NCBI GenBank assembly: GCA_033720735.1
Contig: JAWWBX010000094.1
Coordinates: 1-13,481 of the forward strand
Reading direction: 5' to 3'
Origin: B8-G4 sp033720735
GTDB taxonomy: Bacteria > Bacteroidota > Bacteroidia > Chitinophagales > Saprospiraceae
Length of the DNA: 13,481 nt
The translations under genes and the position numbers were made by a program. Every line of letters starts with the position of its first letter. The stretch's first letter is position 1. The notes under the pieces were generated by a model. That model had not been told where the DNA came from, ran no database searches, and saw only the letters and a list, made by a program, of their open reading frames with translations. Of this stretch, positions 7,016 through 13,188 are shown one piece after another.

Positions 7016-7089
7016 TGGAGCTAGGGGGATTCGAACCCCCGACTTCTTGCATGCCATGCAAGCGCTCTGGCCAGCTGAGCTATAGCCCC
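7016..7089 (-). tRNA. tRNA-Ala (anticodon GGC)
   Basis: The minus strand folds as a complete 74-nt cloverleaf. The acceptor stem is GGGGCTA/TAGCTCC with discriminator A at 7016. The D arm is GCTC/GAGC, the anticodon stem CTTGC/GCAAG with loop ATGGCAT, giving anticodon GGC, and the T arm GGGGG-TTCGAAT-CCCCC. The acceptor contains the G3-U70 wobble pair that marks alanine tRNAs. The 3' CCA is not encoded (discriminator followed by CCT), so it must be added after transcription. It reads GCC and GCU codons. Confidence 0.97.
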
Positions 7090-7095
7090 TTAGGT

Positions 7096-7119
7096 AAGTT
7101 GGCAGTTTGCAAGTGGCAA
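7096..7119. repeat. Octameric tandem tract, three units (AGTTKGCA type)
   Basis: Units AAGTTGGC, AGTTTGCA and AGTGGCAA follow one another with an 8-nt period just upstream of the tRNA-Ala 5' end. Part of it (GTTTGC, 7105-7110, with GCAAAC, 7116-7121) can also pair as a small hairpin in the tRNA leader. Confidence 0.45.
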
Positions 7120-7150
7120 ACAACCTACTCCGCCACGTTTGACGGGACCG

Positions 7151-7158
7151 CAAATATA
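7151..7158 (-). promoter_or_regulatory. -7 promoter box for tRNA-Ala
   Basis: The minus strand reads TATATTTG, a perfect match to the Bacteroidota housekeeping -7 consensus TAnnTTTG. Its position predicts a leader of roughly 55 nt before the tRNA 5' end at 7089. No TTG was found at the usual -33 spacing, which lowers confidence. Confidence 0.5.
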
Positions 7159-7165
7159 GGGTTTC

Positions 7166-7199
7166 GTGTTCATGTGCACACGTTTCAAGTGTTCATGTG
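7166..7199. repeat. Paired direct repeats GTGTTCATGTG
   Basis: GTGTTCATGTG occurs at 7166-7176 and again at 7189-7199, with GCACAC between them. A variant, GTGTTCACGTG, begins at the base after the lipoprotein stop codon (8077-8087), and GTGTACAC-GTGTTCAG follows at 8123-8138. The spacing is close to eight bases per unit, so this may be another degenerate octameric family. Confidence 0.5.
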
Positions 7200-7256
7200 C
7201 CATGGAAATACATCGAATCAATCAACAAGCAACAATCTTCCCCCCTCCCTTAGCGG

Positions 7257-7320
7257 AGCGACAAGGCCCGCCTGCCGGCCGGCAGGGAGGGGTGCCGATC
7301 ATCGATCGGCGGGGTGGGTT
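7257..7320 (+). repeat. Dispersed palindromic element, family A, copy 1
   Basis: The 64-bp element contains two hairpins in series. The first is a perfect 16-bp palindrome CCTGCCGGCCGGCAGG (7271-7286). The second has stem GCCGATC/GATCGGC (7294-7300 and 7304-7310) around loop ATC. Copy 2 at 8288-8352 lies in the same orientation and differs at only a few positions plus one indel in the first hairpin. The flanking CTCCCT/AGGGAG segments extend the inverted symmetry. Confidence 0.8.
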
Positions 7321-7368
7321 CAACGTATCATAGAAGTACCCCCCAATTGACACAGATCCACCAGGCCG

Positions 7369-7389
7369 CTCTAACATCTAACATCTCAT
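7369..7389. repeat. Heptameric tandem tract, three units
   Basis: CTCTAAC, ATCTAAC and ATCTCAT follow in 7-nt register and match the units at 21-62 and 8413-8447. The tract lies 49 bp after a family A element, as the tract at 8413 lies 61 bp after the other copy. Confidence 0.65.
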
Positions 7390-7515
7390 CCCAACGCCAC
7401 GTTTCTTCCTCACAATTCGATATCTTTAGTGTACCACCCATCGAACCACATCCTCTTTTCCTGCCGTTCCGGCATTAACCGGTCGCATCCATTATTCATC
7501 AAAAACCGAGAGCAC

Positions 7516-8076
7516 ATGCGCTTGCCACTTTTCATCACGTGTATCATTTGTTGTACCTCATTGCTCTTTACCGCCTGCGGCAAGGACGATCCGCCACCAC
7601 CAGGCTGCGACGGAAGCCTTTCCGCGACGGTCGTCGCTACCGGGGATGCTGGATGCGGGATGTCTAACGGATCGATCACCGTCGACGCCTCGGGCGGTAC
7701 GGCCCCGTACATGTTCCAGCTGGATGGCGGTATGGCGCAGAGCGGCGCGACATTCACGGGGGTGGGACAAGGCATGCACACCATTACCGTCCGGGACGCC
7801 AACAACTGTACAACCAATGTGGACGCTGATGTCAGTACCGGAACAGTCTTCGCGGATGTGCAGGCGATCTTTATGACCAATTGTGCGATCTCCGGCTGCC
7901 ACAATGGCGACGAGCCGTCCATCCCCAACTTCACTTCGGAGGCAACCATCCGCCAGAATGCGGCAGGGATCAAGGCGCGTACCGGCTCCCGCGAAATGCC
8001 GCCTGCCGGCCAGGACCCGCTGTCAGACGCCGAGATCGCCCTGATCGCCTGCTGGGTGGATGACGGAGCGAATTAA
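7516..8076 (+). CDS. Lipoprotein with SprB repeat and small cytochrome c-like domain
   Basis: The 186-aa product starts MRLPLFITCIICC and ends its signal peptide at LFTAC, placing the lipidated cysteine at residue 21. Residues about 31-106 match one SprB-type repeat (GCGMSNGSITVDASGGTAPY...FTGV...GMHTITVRDANNC). Residues about 111-186 look like a small cytochrome c domain: a heme-attachment motif C123-AISG-C128-H129, with four rather than two residues between the cysteines, and a candidate distal Met ligand M161 in REMPPAG, then a final helix (SDAEIALIACWVDDG). Such domains are found in Bacteroidota and Planctomycetes surface proteins of unclear role; electron transfer at the outer face of the cell is inferred. 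The ATG at 7516 was chosen over an in-frame GTG at 7429 because the signal peptide begins there. The gene is monocistronic and is bracketed by repeat elements on both sides. Confidence 0.88.
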   Translation: MRLPLFITCIICCTSLLFTACGKDDPPPPGCDGSLSATVVATGDAGCGMSNGSITVDASGGTAPYMFQLDGGMAQSGATFTGVGQGMHTITVRDANNCTTNVDADVSTGTVFADVQAIFMTNCAISGCHNGDEPSIPNFTSEATIRQNAAGIKARTGSREMPPAGQDPLSDAEIALIACWVDDGAN

Positions 8077-8087
8077 GTGTTCACGTG

Positions 8088-8118
8088 TCGGCCAAAGGCC
8101 GATGAGCCTCAGGCTCAT
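8088..8118. other. Two abutting perfect hairpins after the lipoprotein gene
   Basis: TCGGCC-AAA-GGCCGA (8088-8102) is followed, sharing one base, by ATGAGCCT-C-AGGCTCAT (8102-8118). They begin 12 nt after the stop codon and could end transcription in either direction, but no T run follows on either strand, so a terminator role is only possible. Confidence 0.5.
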
Positions 8119-8212
8119 TCAGGTGTACACGTGTTCAGGTTGGAGTCTGGTGTATGGGATCTGGGATCTCAGCGCAGTTGACAAGGGCCGGGGGCGCGGG
8201 AGGAGTGTTTCT

Positions 8213-8244
8213 AGTGCTCCAGTGCCATAGTGCCCGAGTGTTGC
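8213..8244. repeat. Octameric tandem tract, four units beginning AGTG
   Basis: AGTGCTCC, AGTGCCAT, AGTGCCCG and AGTGTTGC follow with an exact 8-nt period; a further AGTG sits nine bases upstream at 8204. The first four bases are invariant and the rest drift. Confidence 0.6.
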
Positions 8245-8287
8245 TTGTCACGTCTTTGAATAAACCATTAACATCACTTCTCCTCGT

Positions 8288-8352
8288 AGCGACAAGGCTC
8301 GCCTGCCGGACGGGCAGGGAGGGGTGCCGATCTCGGATCGGCGGGGAGGGTT
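8288..8352 (+). repeat. Dispersed palindromic element, family A, copy 2
   Basis: The copy keeps the order AGCGACAAGG, hairpin 1 (CCTGCC 8302-8307 with GGCAGG 8313-8318), AGGGAGGGGT, then hairpin 2 (GCCGATC 8326-8332 with GATCGGC 8336-8342, loop TCG). The hairpin 2 stem is identical to copy 1 while its loop differs (TCG against ATC), as expected if the stem rather than the loop is preserved. Confidence 0.8.
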
Positions 8353-8412
8353 ATTCGTATCCTGCCAGCAAGCCACCCAACATTAGGCCTGCCACCCGAT
8401 CCAAACAATCAA

Positions 8413-8447
8413 GTCTGGCGTCTGGCATCTAATCTCTAACGTCTAAC
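8413..8447. repeat. Heptameric tandem tract, five units
   Basis: GTCTGGC, GTCTGGC, ATCTAAT, CTCTAAC and GTCTAAC follow in register. The unit pair ATCTAAT-CTCTAAC is identical to 42-55. The tract lies in the 3' flank of priA, as the tract at 21-62 lies in the 3' flank of the Nudix gene. Confidence 0.75.
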
Positions 8448-8458
8448 CTCACCACCAC

Positions 8459-8498
8459 TCGAATCCTCGAATCCTCAAATCCTCAAATCCTCGAATCC
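8459..8498. repeat. Octameric tandem tract TC(G/A)AATCC, five units
   Basis: Five perfect 8-nt units (TCGAATCC twice, TCAAATCC twice, TCGAATCC once) end one base before the priA stop codon (8500-8502). This is the most regular of the short tandem tracts in the window and should be prone to copy-number change. Confidence 0.85.
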
Positions 8499-8499
8499 C

Positions 8500-10959
8500 T
8501 CAACCCGGATCCACATCCACATTCACCCGCACCGTGGTCATCCCGCGCTCCTTGTGCAGCTGAGCGATCTGCTCCCTGAGCAACTTCTTGACGCTGGCGG
8601 ATGCCTGCGGCTTGCGCTCGATCTTGATGCCGATGTCCATCAGGTACTGGTTGCGCACGCGGGCAATGCCGGGTTCGGCGGGGCCGAGCACGCGGTTGCC
8701 GAGGTGTTCCTTGAGGCGATGGGCGAGGAGGCGGGCTGCTCCGACGACCGTGCCTTTCACCTTGTGCTTGAGCGTGATCTTGATCAAATGAAAGAAGGGC
8801 GGATACAGCCATTGCTTGCGCGATAACAGCTCGCGCTGGAAAAAGGACTGGTAGTCATTCATCGCCACGTCGGCGAAAACGGGATGGGTGGGGTTGTAGG
8901 TCTGGATGACCACCTGGCCGGCTGTTTCCTTCCGGCCGGCACGACCGCTCACCTGGACGAGCAGTTGGAAGGTGCGTTCCACCGCCCGGAAGTGCGGGAA
9001 GTACAGCTGCTGATCGGCGTGCAGCACGCCCACCAGGCCCACGTGATCAAAGTCCAGGCCCTTGGTCACCATCTGGGTGCCGACCAGGATATCGATCTCC
9101 TGCTGTTCGAAGGCGTCGATCAACTTGTGATAGGCTTCCTTGCGCCGGGTGGTGTCGTAGTCCATCCGGCTGACACGCGCGTCGGGAAAGATGATCTTCA
9201 ATTCGTCCTCTATCTTCTGCGTGCCGTGTCCTTCGAGCCGGATCTCGTTGGAGGCACAGTCCGGGCAGACAATGGGGATCTGCTTTTGCAGCCCGCAGAG
9301 ATGGCAATGCAGGTTGTTGCGGTATTTGTGATAGGTCAGCGCCACATCGCAGCGGTCGCACATGGCCTGCCACCCGCAGATGAGGCAGCGGACCACGGGT
9401 GCATAGCCGCGGCGGTTCTTGAAGATGATGACCTGCTCCTTCCTCTCGAGCGTCGCCCCGATCTCGTCAACGAGCTGCCTCGAAAACTGCGAGTCCTTTG
9501 TCAGCTTGTGCTTGCGCAGGTCGACAAAATGCAGGTCCGGAAAACGCACATCGAGGTAGCGCTCGCGCAAGACGGCCAGGCCGTACTTTTCAATGCTGCT
9601 GTTGTAGAAGCTTTCTACCGACGGCGTGGCACTCCCGAGCAGCACCCGGGCGCCGGTAAGACTGGCCAGGTAGATCGCTGCGTCACGCCCGTGATAGCGC
9701 GGTGCCGGATCACTTTGTTTGTAGGACGCGTCATGCTCCTCATCCACGATGATCGTGGTCAGGTTCTGGAAGGGCAGGAAGATGCTCGACCGCACACCAA
9801 GGATCAGCGGGGCACCCTCCTGGACGCGTTTCCACAGGTCGACGCGTTCGTTGTTGCTCAACCCGGAATGGGCGACGACCACCTGGTTGCCAAAGGTGCG
9901 CTGGAGTCGCTGCACGACCTGCACCGTGAGGGCGATCTCGGGAAGGAGATAGAGCGCCTGCCCACCCTGGTCGAGGTCCTGGTCCAGCAGTTTTTTGTAG
10001 ATCCACGTCTTGCCGCTGCCGGTCGCGCCATGCAGCAGTACCACCCGTTTATCCTCCCATTGTTCCATGATCGTAGCATAGGCGGTCTGTTGTGCCGGTG
10101 TCAGGTGAATATCGACCTGCGGGAGCTCGTCGTCCATGGCGATCCGGTTCACTTCGCGCTCCGAGACCTCAAGGATCTCTTTTTTCTCCAGGGCCTTGAT
10201 GACATCGCTCTTGACATCGGCTTTCCTGAGCACTTCCGACTGCAACACCTCGACGCGATTGCGTGCAAGCTGAACGAAAGCAAGCAGTGCCTGTGTCTGG
10301 CGTTCCGAGCGTTGCGTAAGCTCAAATGCCGCGTGCAGCGCTTCCGGATCGTTGCGAAATGCGGGTGCCAGACGGAGGTACTTCTGCACTTTGGGACGAT
10401 AGGAGTCGGCCAGTTGTTCCTGGACACCAATAAAGCCGAGACGGAACAGCTTGTTGACCAGCGGCAGTACTGTATCAATGCGCAACAATTTCTTTACATC
10501 GTCAAGCGATAACTCCTCCTGGTTGCGCAACGCCTGGATCACCAGGTATTCGCGGTCGGTCAGATCGGTGAAGTCATCCGGATGACCGGGCAGAAGATAG
10601 ATCGAAGTCTCGCTGGTCAGCTTGAAACTGGCGGGGAGCGCGGCATGCATGACCTCGCCAATGCTGCATGCATAGTAGTCGGCCATCCAGCGCCAGAAGT
10701 CCAGCTGCAGTGGCGTGATCACGGGATGGTCGTCGATCACGTCCAACACCGGTTTGACGTGTTCACTTGGAGGCGCCTCGACAAATCCGACGACCAGCGC
10801 GGCGTACCGACGTGAGCGCCCAAACTGCACCTCGACACGATGCCCAAACGCCAGCTGTGACCGCATTTCCGGTGGAACCGAGTAAGTATACGGCTTCTCA
10901 ATCGGCACCGGGACGATCACCTGGACGAAGGCGGAATCCGTATGTTTGGGAAGCGACAA
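8500..10959 (-). CDS. priA: PriA, primosomal replication-restart helicase (primosomal protein N')
   Basis: The 819-aa product is a complete PriA, the 3'-to-5' DNA helicase that loads the replisome at repaired or stalled forks. The N-terminal 3'-DNA-binding domain starts at FVQVIVPVPIEKPYTY. The Walker A motif GATGSGK is at residues 311-317 and the Walker B/DEEH motif at 406-409 (IIVDEEHDASYKQ). A zinc-binding insert starts at C525 (CLIC-x5-CDRC) and supplies eight cysteines in four pairs, ending HCHLC and CPDC, as needed for two zinc ions. Later helicase motifs (GTQMVTKGLDF, SGRAGR) are intact. The start is TTG at 10957-10959: an in-frame stop lies at 10972-10974, no ATG lies between, and the next ATG (residue 32) would cut the DNA-binding domain. 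It is convergent with the lipoprotein gene and divergent from the VOC gene with a 28-bp gap. The 3' end touches an octameric tract. Confidence 0.98.
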   Translation of the reverse strand: MSLPKHTDSAFVQVIVPVPIEKPYTYSVPPEMRSQLAFGHRVEVQFGRSRRYAALVVGFVEAPPSEHVKPVLDVIDDHPVITPLQLDFWRWMADYYACSIGEVMHAALPASFKLTSETSIYLLPGHPDDFTDLTDREYLVIQALRNQEELSLDDVKKLLRIDTVLPLVNKLFRLGFIGVQEQLADSYRPKVQKYLRLAPAFRNDPEALHAAFELTQRSERQTQALLAFVQLARNRVEVLQSEVLRKADVKSDVIKALEKKEILEVSEREVNRIAMDDELPQVDIHLTPAQQTAYATIMEQWEDKRVVLLHGATGSGKTWIYKKLLDQDLDQGGQALYLLPEIALTVQVVQRLQRTFGNQVVVAHSGLSNNERVDLWKRVQEGAPLILGVRSSIFLPFQNLTTIIVDEEHDASYKQSDPAPRYHGRDAAIYLASLTGARVLLGSATPSVESFYNSSIEKYGLAVLRERYLDVRFPDLHFVDLRKHKLTKDSQFSRQLVDEIGATLERKEQVIIFKNRRGYAPVVRCLICGWQAMCDRCDVALTYHKYRNNLHCHLCGLQKQIPIVCPDCASNEIRLEGHGTQKIEDELKIIFPDARVSRMDYDTTRRKEAYHKLIDAFEQQEIDILVGTQMVTKGLDFDHVGLVGVLHADQQLYFPHFRAVERTFQLLVQVSGRAGRKETAGQVVIQTYNPTHPVFADVAMNDYQSFFQRELLSRKQWLYPPFFHLIKITLKHKVKGTVVGAARLLAHRLKEHLGNRVLGPAEPGIARVRNQYLMDIGIKIERKPQASASVKKLLREQIAQLHKERGMTTVRVNVDVDPG
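10941..10948 (+). promoter_or_regulatory. -7 promoter box for the VOC gene, inside priA
   Basis: TATGTTTG on the plus strand matches the Bacteroidota -7 box TAnnTTTG exactly. It predicts a transcript starting near 10955, which fits the GTG start at 10988 and rules out the upstream in-frame TTG at 10946. It lies over the first codons of priA on the other strand. No TTG is present at the usual -33 distance. Confidence 0.45.
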
Positions 10960-10987
10960 TGGATCAAAAACTCATACACAAAGTCAG

Positions 10988-11371
10988 GTGCCCAAATTAG
11001 GTTTTTTGGATCACGTGGCGATTCGCGTTCGGGATATCGAAGCCTCGGCGATCTGGTACGAGGAAATTCTGGGACTGCAGCGCTTTCAACCTGAAGCCTG
11101 GAAGCCGTTTCCGATCATGATGCTGGCCGGGCAGTCCGGGATCGCACTCTTCCCGGACACCGACCCGCCGACAAGCCGGACGACCAAAGACGCCTTCCAT
11201 ATTGCCTTCAGGATCGGCGAGAAGGACTTGCACGCCATGCGGCAGCGACTCGTCGACCGTGGCATGGATGTCATCTTCGAAGACCATGTCTGCTTCCATT
11301 CCATCTATTTCCGCGATCCGGATGGCTATCGGCTCGAGATCACGGCTGAGGTTAGACTTTCGAAGTCTTGA
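10988..11371 (+). CDS. VOC-superfamily (glyoxalase/dioxygenase fold) protein
   Basis: The 127-aa product is a single-module vicinal-oxygen-chelate protein. It begins PKLGFLDHVAIRVRDIEASAIWY, the first beta-alpha-beta unit, and ends FRDPDGYRLEIT, the typical last strand. Candidate metal ligands are H9, H71 (FHIAF) and E117 (RLEIT), the His-His-Glu set used by many members. Functions in this superfamily range from glyoxalase and dioxygenase to epimerase and antibiotic-binding proteins, and the substrate cannot be told from sequence. The GTG at 10988 gives the usual N-terminus directly before the first strand; the alternative TTG at 10946 adds a polar tail and overlaps a promoter box. Its stop codon (11369-11371) lies inside the first palindrome of a repeat array, so the last residues (RLSKS) are repeat-derived. 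Confidence 0.88.
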   Translation: MPKLGFLDHVAIRVRDIEASAIWYEEILGLQRFQPEAWKPFPIMMLAGQSGIALFPDTDPPTSRTTKDAFHIAFRIGEKDLHAMRQRLVDRGMDVIFEDHVCFHSIYFRDPDGYRLEITAEVRLSKS

Positions 11372-11453
11372 AGACTTCGAAAGTCTGTACGCTGGCCGCC
11401 TTCTAGACTTCGAAAGTCTGTGCGTTAGCCGTCTTCAAGACTCCAAAAGTCTT
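11354..11453. repeat. Tandem array of 33-bp units with AGACTTCGAAAGTCT palindromes
   Basis: A perfect 16-bp inverted repeat (11354-11369 and 11371-11386, one base between) opens the array. The 15-mer AGACTTCGAAAGTCT then recurs at 11405-11419 and, degenerate, at 11437-11453. The intervening spacers also match each other, giving a 33-nt period from 11384 to 11449. Each 15-mer is itself a small hairpin (AGACTT/AAGTCT around CGA). It occupies the space between the VOC gene and the arylsulfotransferase-like gene. Confidence 0.85.
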
Positions 11454-11478
11454 TGCTCAGGATTATCTTGCCGCCCTG

Positions 11479-13131
11479 ATGCGCACCTTGATCTGGAGTT
11501 TGGTGATGACGCTCGTGAGTGCTCCGGCTTACGGTCAACAGACGGTGGGTGTCTTCCTGAATACGACTGAGGCATTTGACGGCTATACGCTCTTCAGCCC
11601 TGCTTCCCGGACCGAGACCTATCTGATTGACAACTGCGGGCACGTCATCAACCAGTGGTACAGCGCGTACCGGCCGGGGCAGGCGGCCTACCTCTTGCAG
11701 GACGGAAGCCTGCTGCGCACCGGCAGGATCAGCTCCCTCTTCAACGCCGGTGGAACGGGCGGGCGCCTGGAGCGTTTCTCGTGGGACGGTGAGCTGGAAT
11801 GGGCCTACGAGTATTCGTCCGAGACATACCACCAGCATCACGATATCGAGCCATTGCCGAATGGAAATGTGCTGGTCCTGGCATGGGAACAGATCTCCCG
11901 CGATGAGGCGATCGCCGCCGGGCGCGATCCGGCGACCGTGTCGATCAACGGATTGTGGCCCGAACACATCGTCGAGCTCGAGCCGGCAGGTGCCGATAGT
12001 GCAATCATTGTCTGGTCCTGGCATCTCAAGGACCATCTGGTGCAGGACTTCGACACGAGCAAGGCCAATTACGGGATCATCGCCGAACACTCGGACAGGA
12101 TCGATTTGAATTTTATTTCCCAGGGCCCCGGCGCTGACTGGATCCATGCCAATTCCGTCGACTATTTCCCCGAACGCGATCAGATCGTCATCAGCTCGCG
12201 GGTCTTCAGCGAGATCTGGGTGATCGATCACAGCACCACCACGGAAGAAGCCGCCAGCGATGCGGGAGGCCTGTCAGGTAAAGGCGGGCGGATCCTGTAT
12301 CGGTGGGGCAACCCGCAGACGTATCAGCGGGGAGGCGAAGAGGATCAACGGCTCTTTGGACAGCACGATGCACGGTGGCTGGAGGACGGCACCATCATGG
12401 TCTTCAATAATGGGTTCATGCGCCCGGGACCTGATTTTTCACAAGTGGATGTGATCACCCCGCCGTGGGACCCGGAGACCTGGGCGTACCAGGAGCCCGC
12501 CGCTGGGGCCTATCTGCCAGACACGGCCACATGGACCTATGCAGGCGAGCCGGGCGCTGAATTCTTTTCTTCCAACATCTCGGGATCCATGCGCTTGCCC
12601 AACGGGAATACGATGATCTGTATCGGGAGTTCCGGCCGATTCATTGAAGTGGACAGCACCGGAGATCTTGTTTGGGAGTACATCAATCCAGTGGGCATCA
12701 ATGGCCCGGTGGACCAGGGATCCAACCCGCCCAGCAACCAGTGCTTTCGTGCCGAGCGCTATGGGCCGGATGACCCGGCTTTCGCGGGCAGGACCCTCGA
12801 TCCAGGGCCGGTGCTCGAGTTGAATCCACTGCCCGATACCTGCGTGATCTATCCGGAAGACTCGATGTCGACCAGTGTGACCCGGGCCGTGCCCGCCTCG
12901 CTGCATCTTGCCGGCAATCCGGTCGACCGGGAATTGGTCCTGCTCAATCACGATCAGCTTGAGTTGGAGATCACGGTCACCGACCTGAGCGGACGGGTGG
13001 TGTTGTCGATGCGTGAAGCGGCTTCCACGATCCGCGTTCCGGCAGGGAATTGGCCGGCCGGTTTGTACATCTTGCTGGCGACGGATGCTGCAGCGCGGCA
13101 GCAGGCCGTGTTTAAAGTATTCAAGCTCTGA
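11479..13131 (+). CDS. Secreted arylsulfotransferase-like protein with T9SS sorting domain
   Basis: The 550-aa protein begins with a signal peptide (MRTLIWSLVMTLVSAPAYG, cleavage likely after G19). The body resembles PQQ-independent arylsulfotransferase (ASST-type) beta-propellers: repeated blade motifs such as NGNVLVLAWE, DGTIMVFNNG, NGNTMICIGSSG, and a His cluster YHQHHD (117-122) before LPNGNVL, where this family places catalytic histidines. Residues about 475-550 form a T9SS type A sorting domain (LAGNPVDREL...VTDLSGRVVLS...WPAGLYILLA...FKVFKL), so the protein should be exported to the Sec pathway and then across the outer membrane. Transfer of sulfate between phenolic compounds is the known ASST reaction; activity here is inferred and a structural role of the propeller is possible. 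The ATG follows a 33-bp repeat array, and lysS begins 57 bp after the stop. It is probably transcribed on its own. Confidence 0.9.
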   Translation: MRTLIWSLVMTLVSAPAYGQQTVGVFLNTTEAFDGYTLFSPASRTETYLIDNCGHVINQWYSAYRPGQAAYLLQDGSLLRTGRISSLFNAGGTGGRLERFSWDGELEWAYEYSSETYHQHHDIEPLPNGNVLVLAWEQISRDEAIAAGRDPATVSINGLWPEHIVELEPAGADSAIIVWSWHLKDHLVQDFDTSKANYGIIAEHSDRIDLNFISQGPGADWIHANSVDYFPERDQIVISSRVFSEIWVIDHSTTTEEAASDAGGLSGKGGRILYRWGNPQTYQRGGEEDQRLFGQHDARWLEDGTIMVFNNGFMRPGPDFSQVDVITPPWDPETWAYQEPAAGAYLPDTATWTYAGEPGAEFFSSNISGSMRLPNGNTMICIGSSGRFIEVDSTGDLVWEYINPVGINGPVDQGSNPPSNQCFRAERYGPDDPAFAGRTLDPGPVLELNPLPDTCVIYPEDSMSTSVTRAVPASLHLAGNPVDRELVLLNHDQLELEITVTDLSGRVVLSMREAASTIRVPAGNWPAGLYILLATDAAARQQAVFKVFKL

Positions 13132-13162
13132 CCTGATTGTACCTAGTCGGTGGGATTCGCAC

Positions 13163-13170
13163 TATTTTAG
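13163..13170 (+). promoter_or_regulatory. Possible -7 box for lysS
   Basis: TATTTTAG matches TAnnTTTG at all but one fixed position and lies 18 bp before the lysS ATG. A TTG at 13137-13139 is 23 bp upstream, longer than the usual spacing. Weak evidence. Confidence 0.25.
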
Positions 13171-13188
13171 CGGCCTGAATGATCTGAC

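Larger units (their letters stand above)
7090..7515. other. Non-coding spacer between tRNA-Ala and the lipoprotein gene
   Basis: This 426-bp spacer has no credible gene. It contains in order: an octameric tract (7096-7119), a tRNA promoter box (7151-7158), two copies of GTGTTCATGTG (7166-7199), a family A palindromic element (7257-7320) and a heptameric tract (7369-7389). The last 125 bp before the lipoprotein ATG include TATCTTTA (7421-7428), a one-mismatch match to the -7 box without a clear -33 partner. Confidence 0.6.
8077..8499. other. Non-coding convergent spacer, mosaic of short repeats
   Basis: This 423-bp spacer between the convergent lipoprotein and priA genes has no credible gene. 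It holds a GTGTTCACGTG motif, two tight hairpins (8088-8118), an octameric AGTG tract (8213-8244), a family A element (8288-8352), a heptameric tract (8413-8447) and an octameric TCGAATCC tract that touches the priA stop (8459-8498). Confidence 0.6.

Noticed and set aside
7015..7350. Plus-strand open frame starting MELGGFEPPTS
   Set aside because: This is the well-known false translation of the complement of a tRNA gene, here tRNA-Ala.
7016..8499. The repeat-rich region as a CRISPR array or integrated mobile element next to the tRNA
   Set aside because: Repeats lack regular unique spacers, no cas, integrase or transposase gene is present, and no duplicated tRNA 3' end (attachment site) was found.
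8884..10512. 542-codon open frame on the plus strand opposite priA
   Set aside because: It is antisense to a fully conserved priA; its composition is that expected from the complement of GC-rich codons, and no domain is recognisable.
11202..11570. Open frame giving an 11-residue peptide repeat (LLDFESLCVSR type) across the 33-bp array
   Set aside because: The repeat appears in-frame only because the unit length is divisible by three; the frame overlaps the VOC gene and the start of the next gene and has no credible start.
11425..12231. 268-codon open frame on the minus strand opposite the arylsulfotransferase-like gene
   Set aside because: Antisense shadow of a gene with signal peptide and T9SS domain; no motif of its own.
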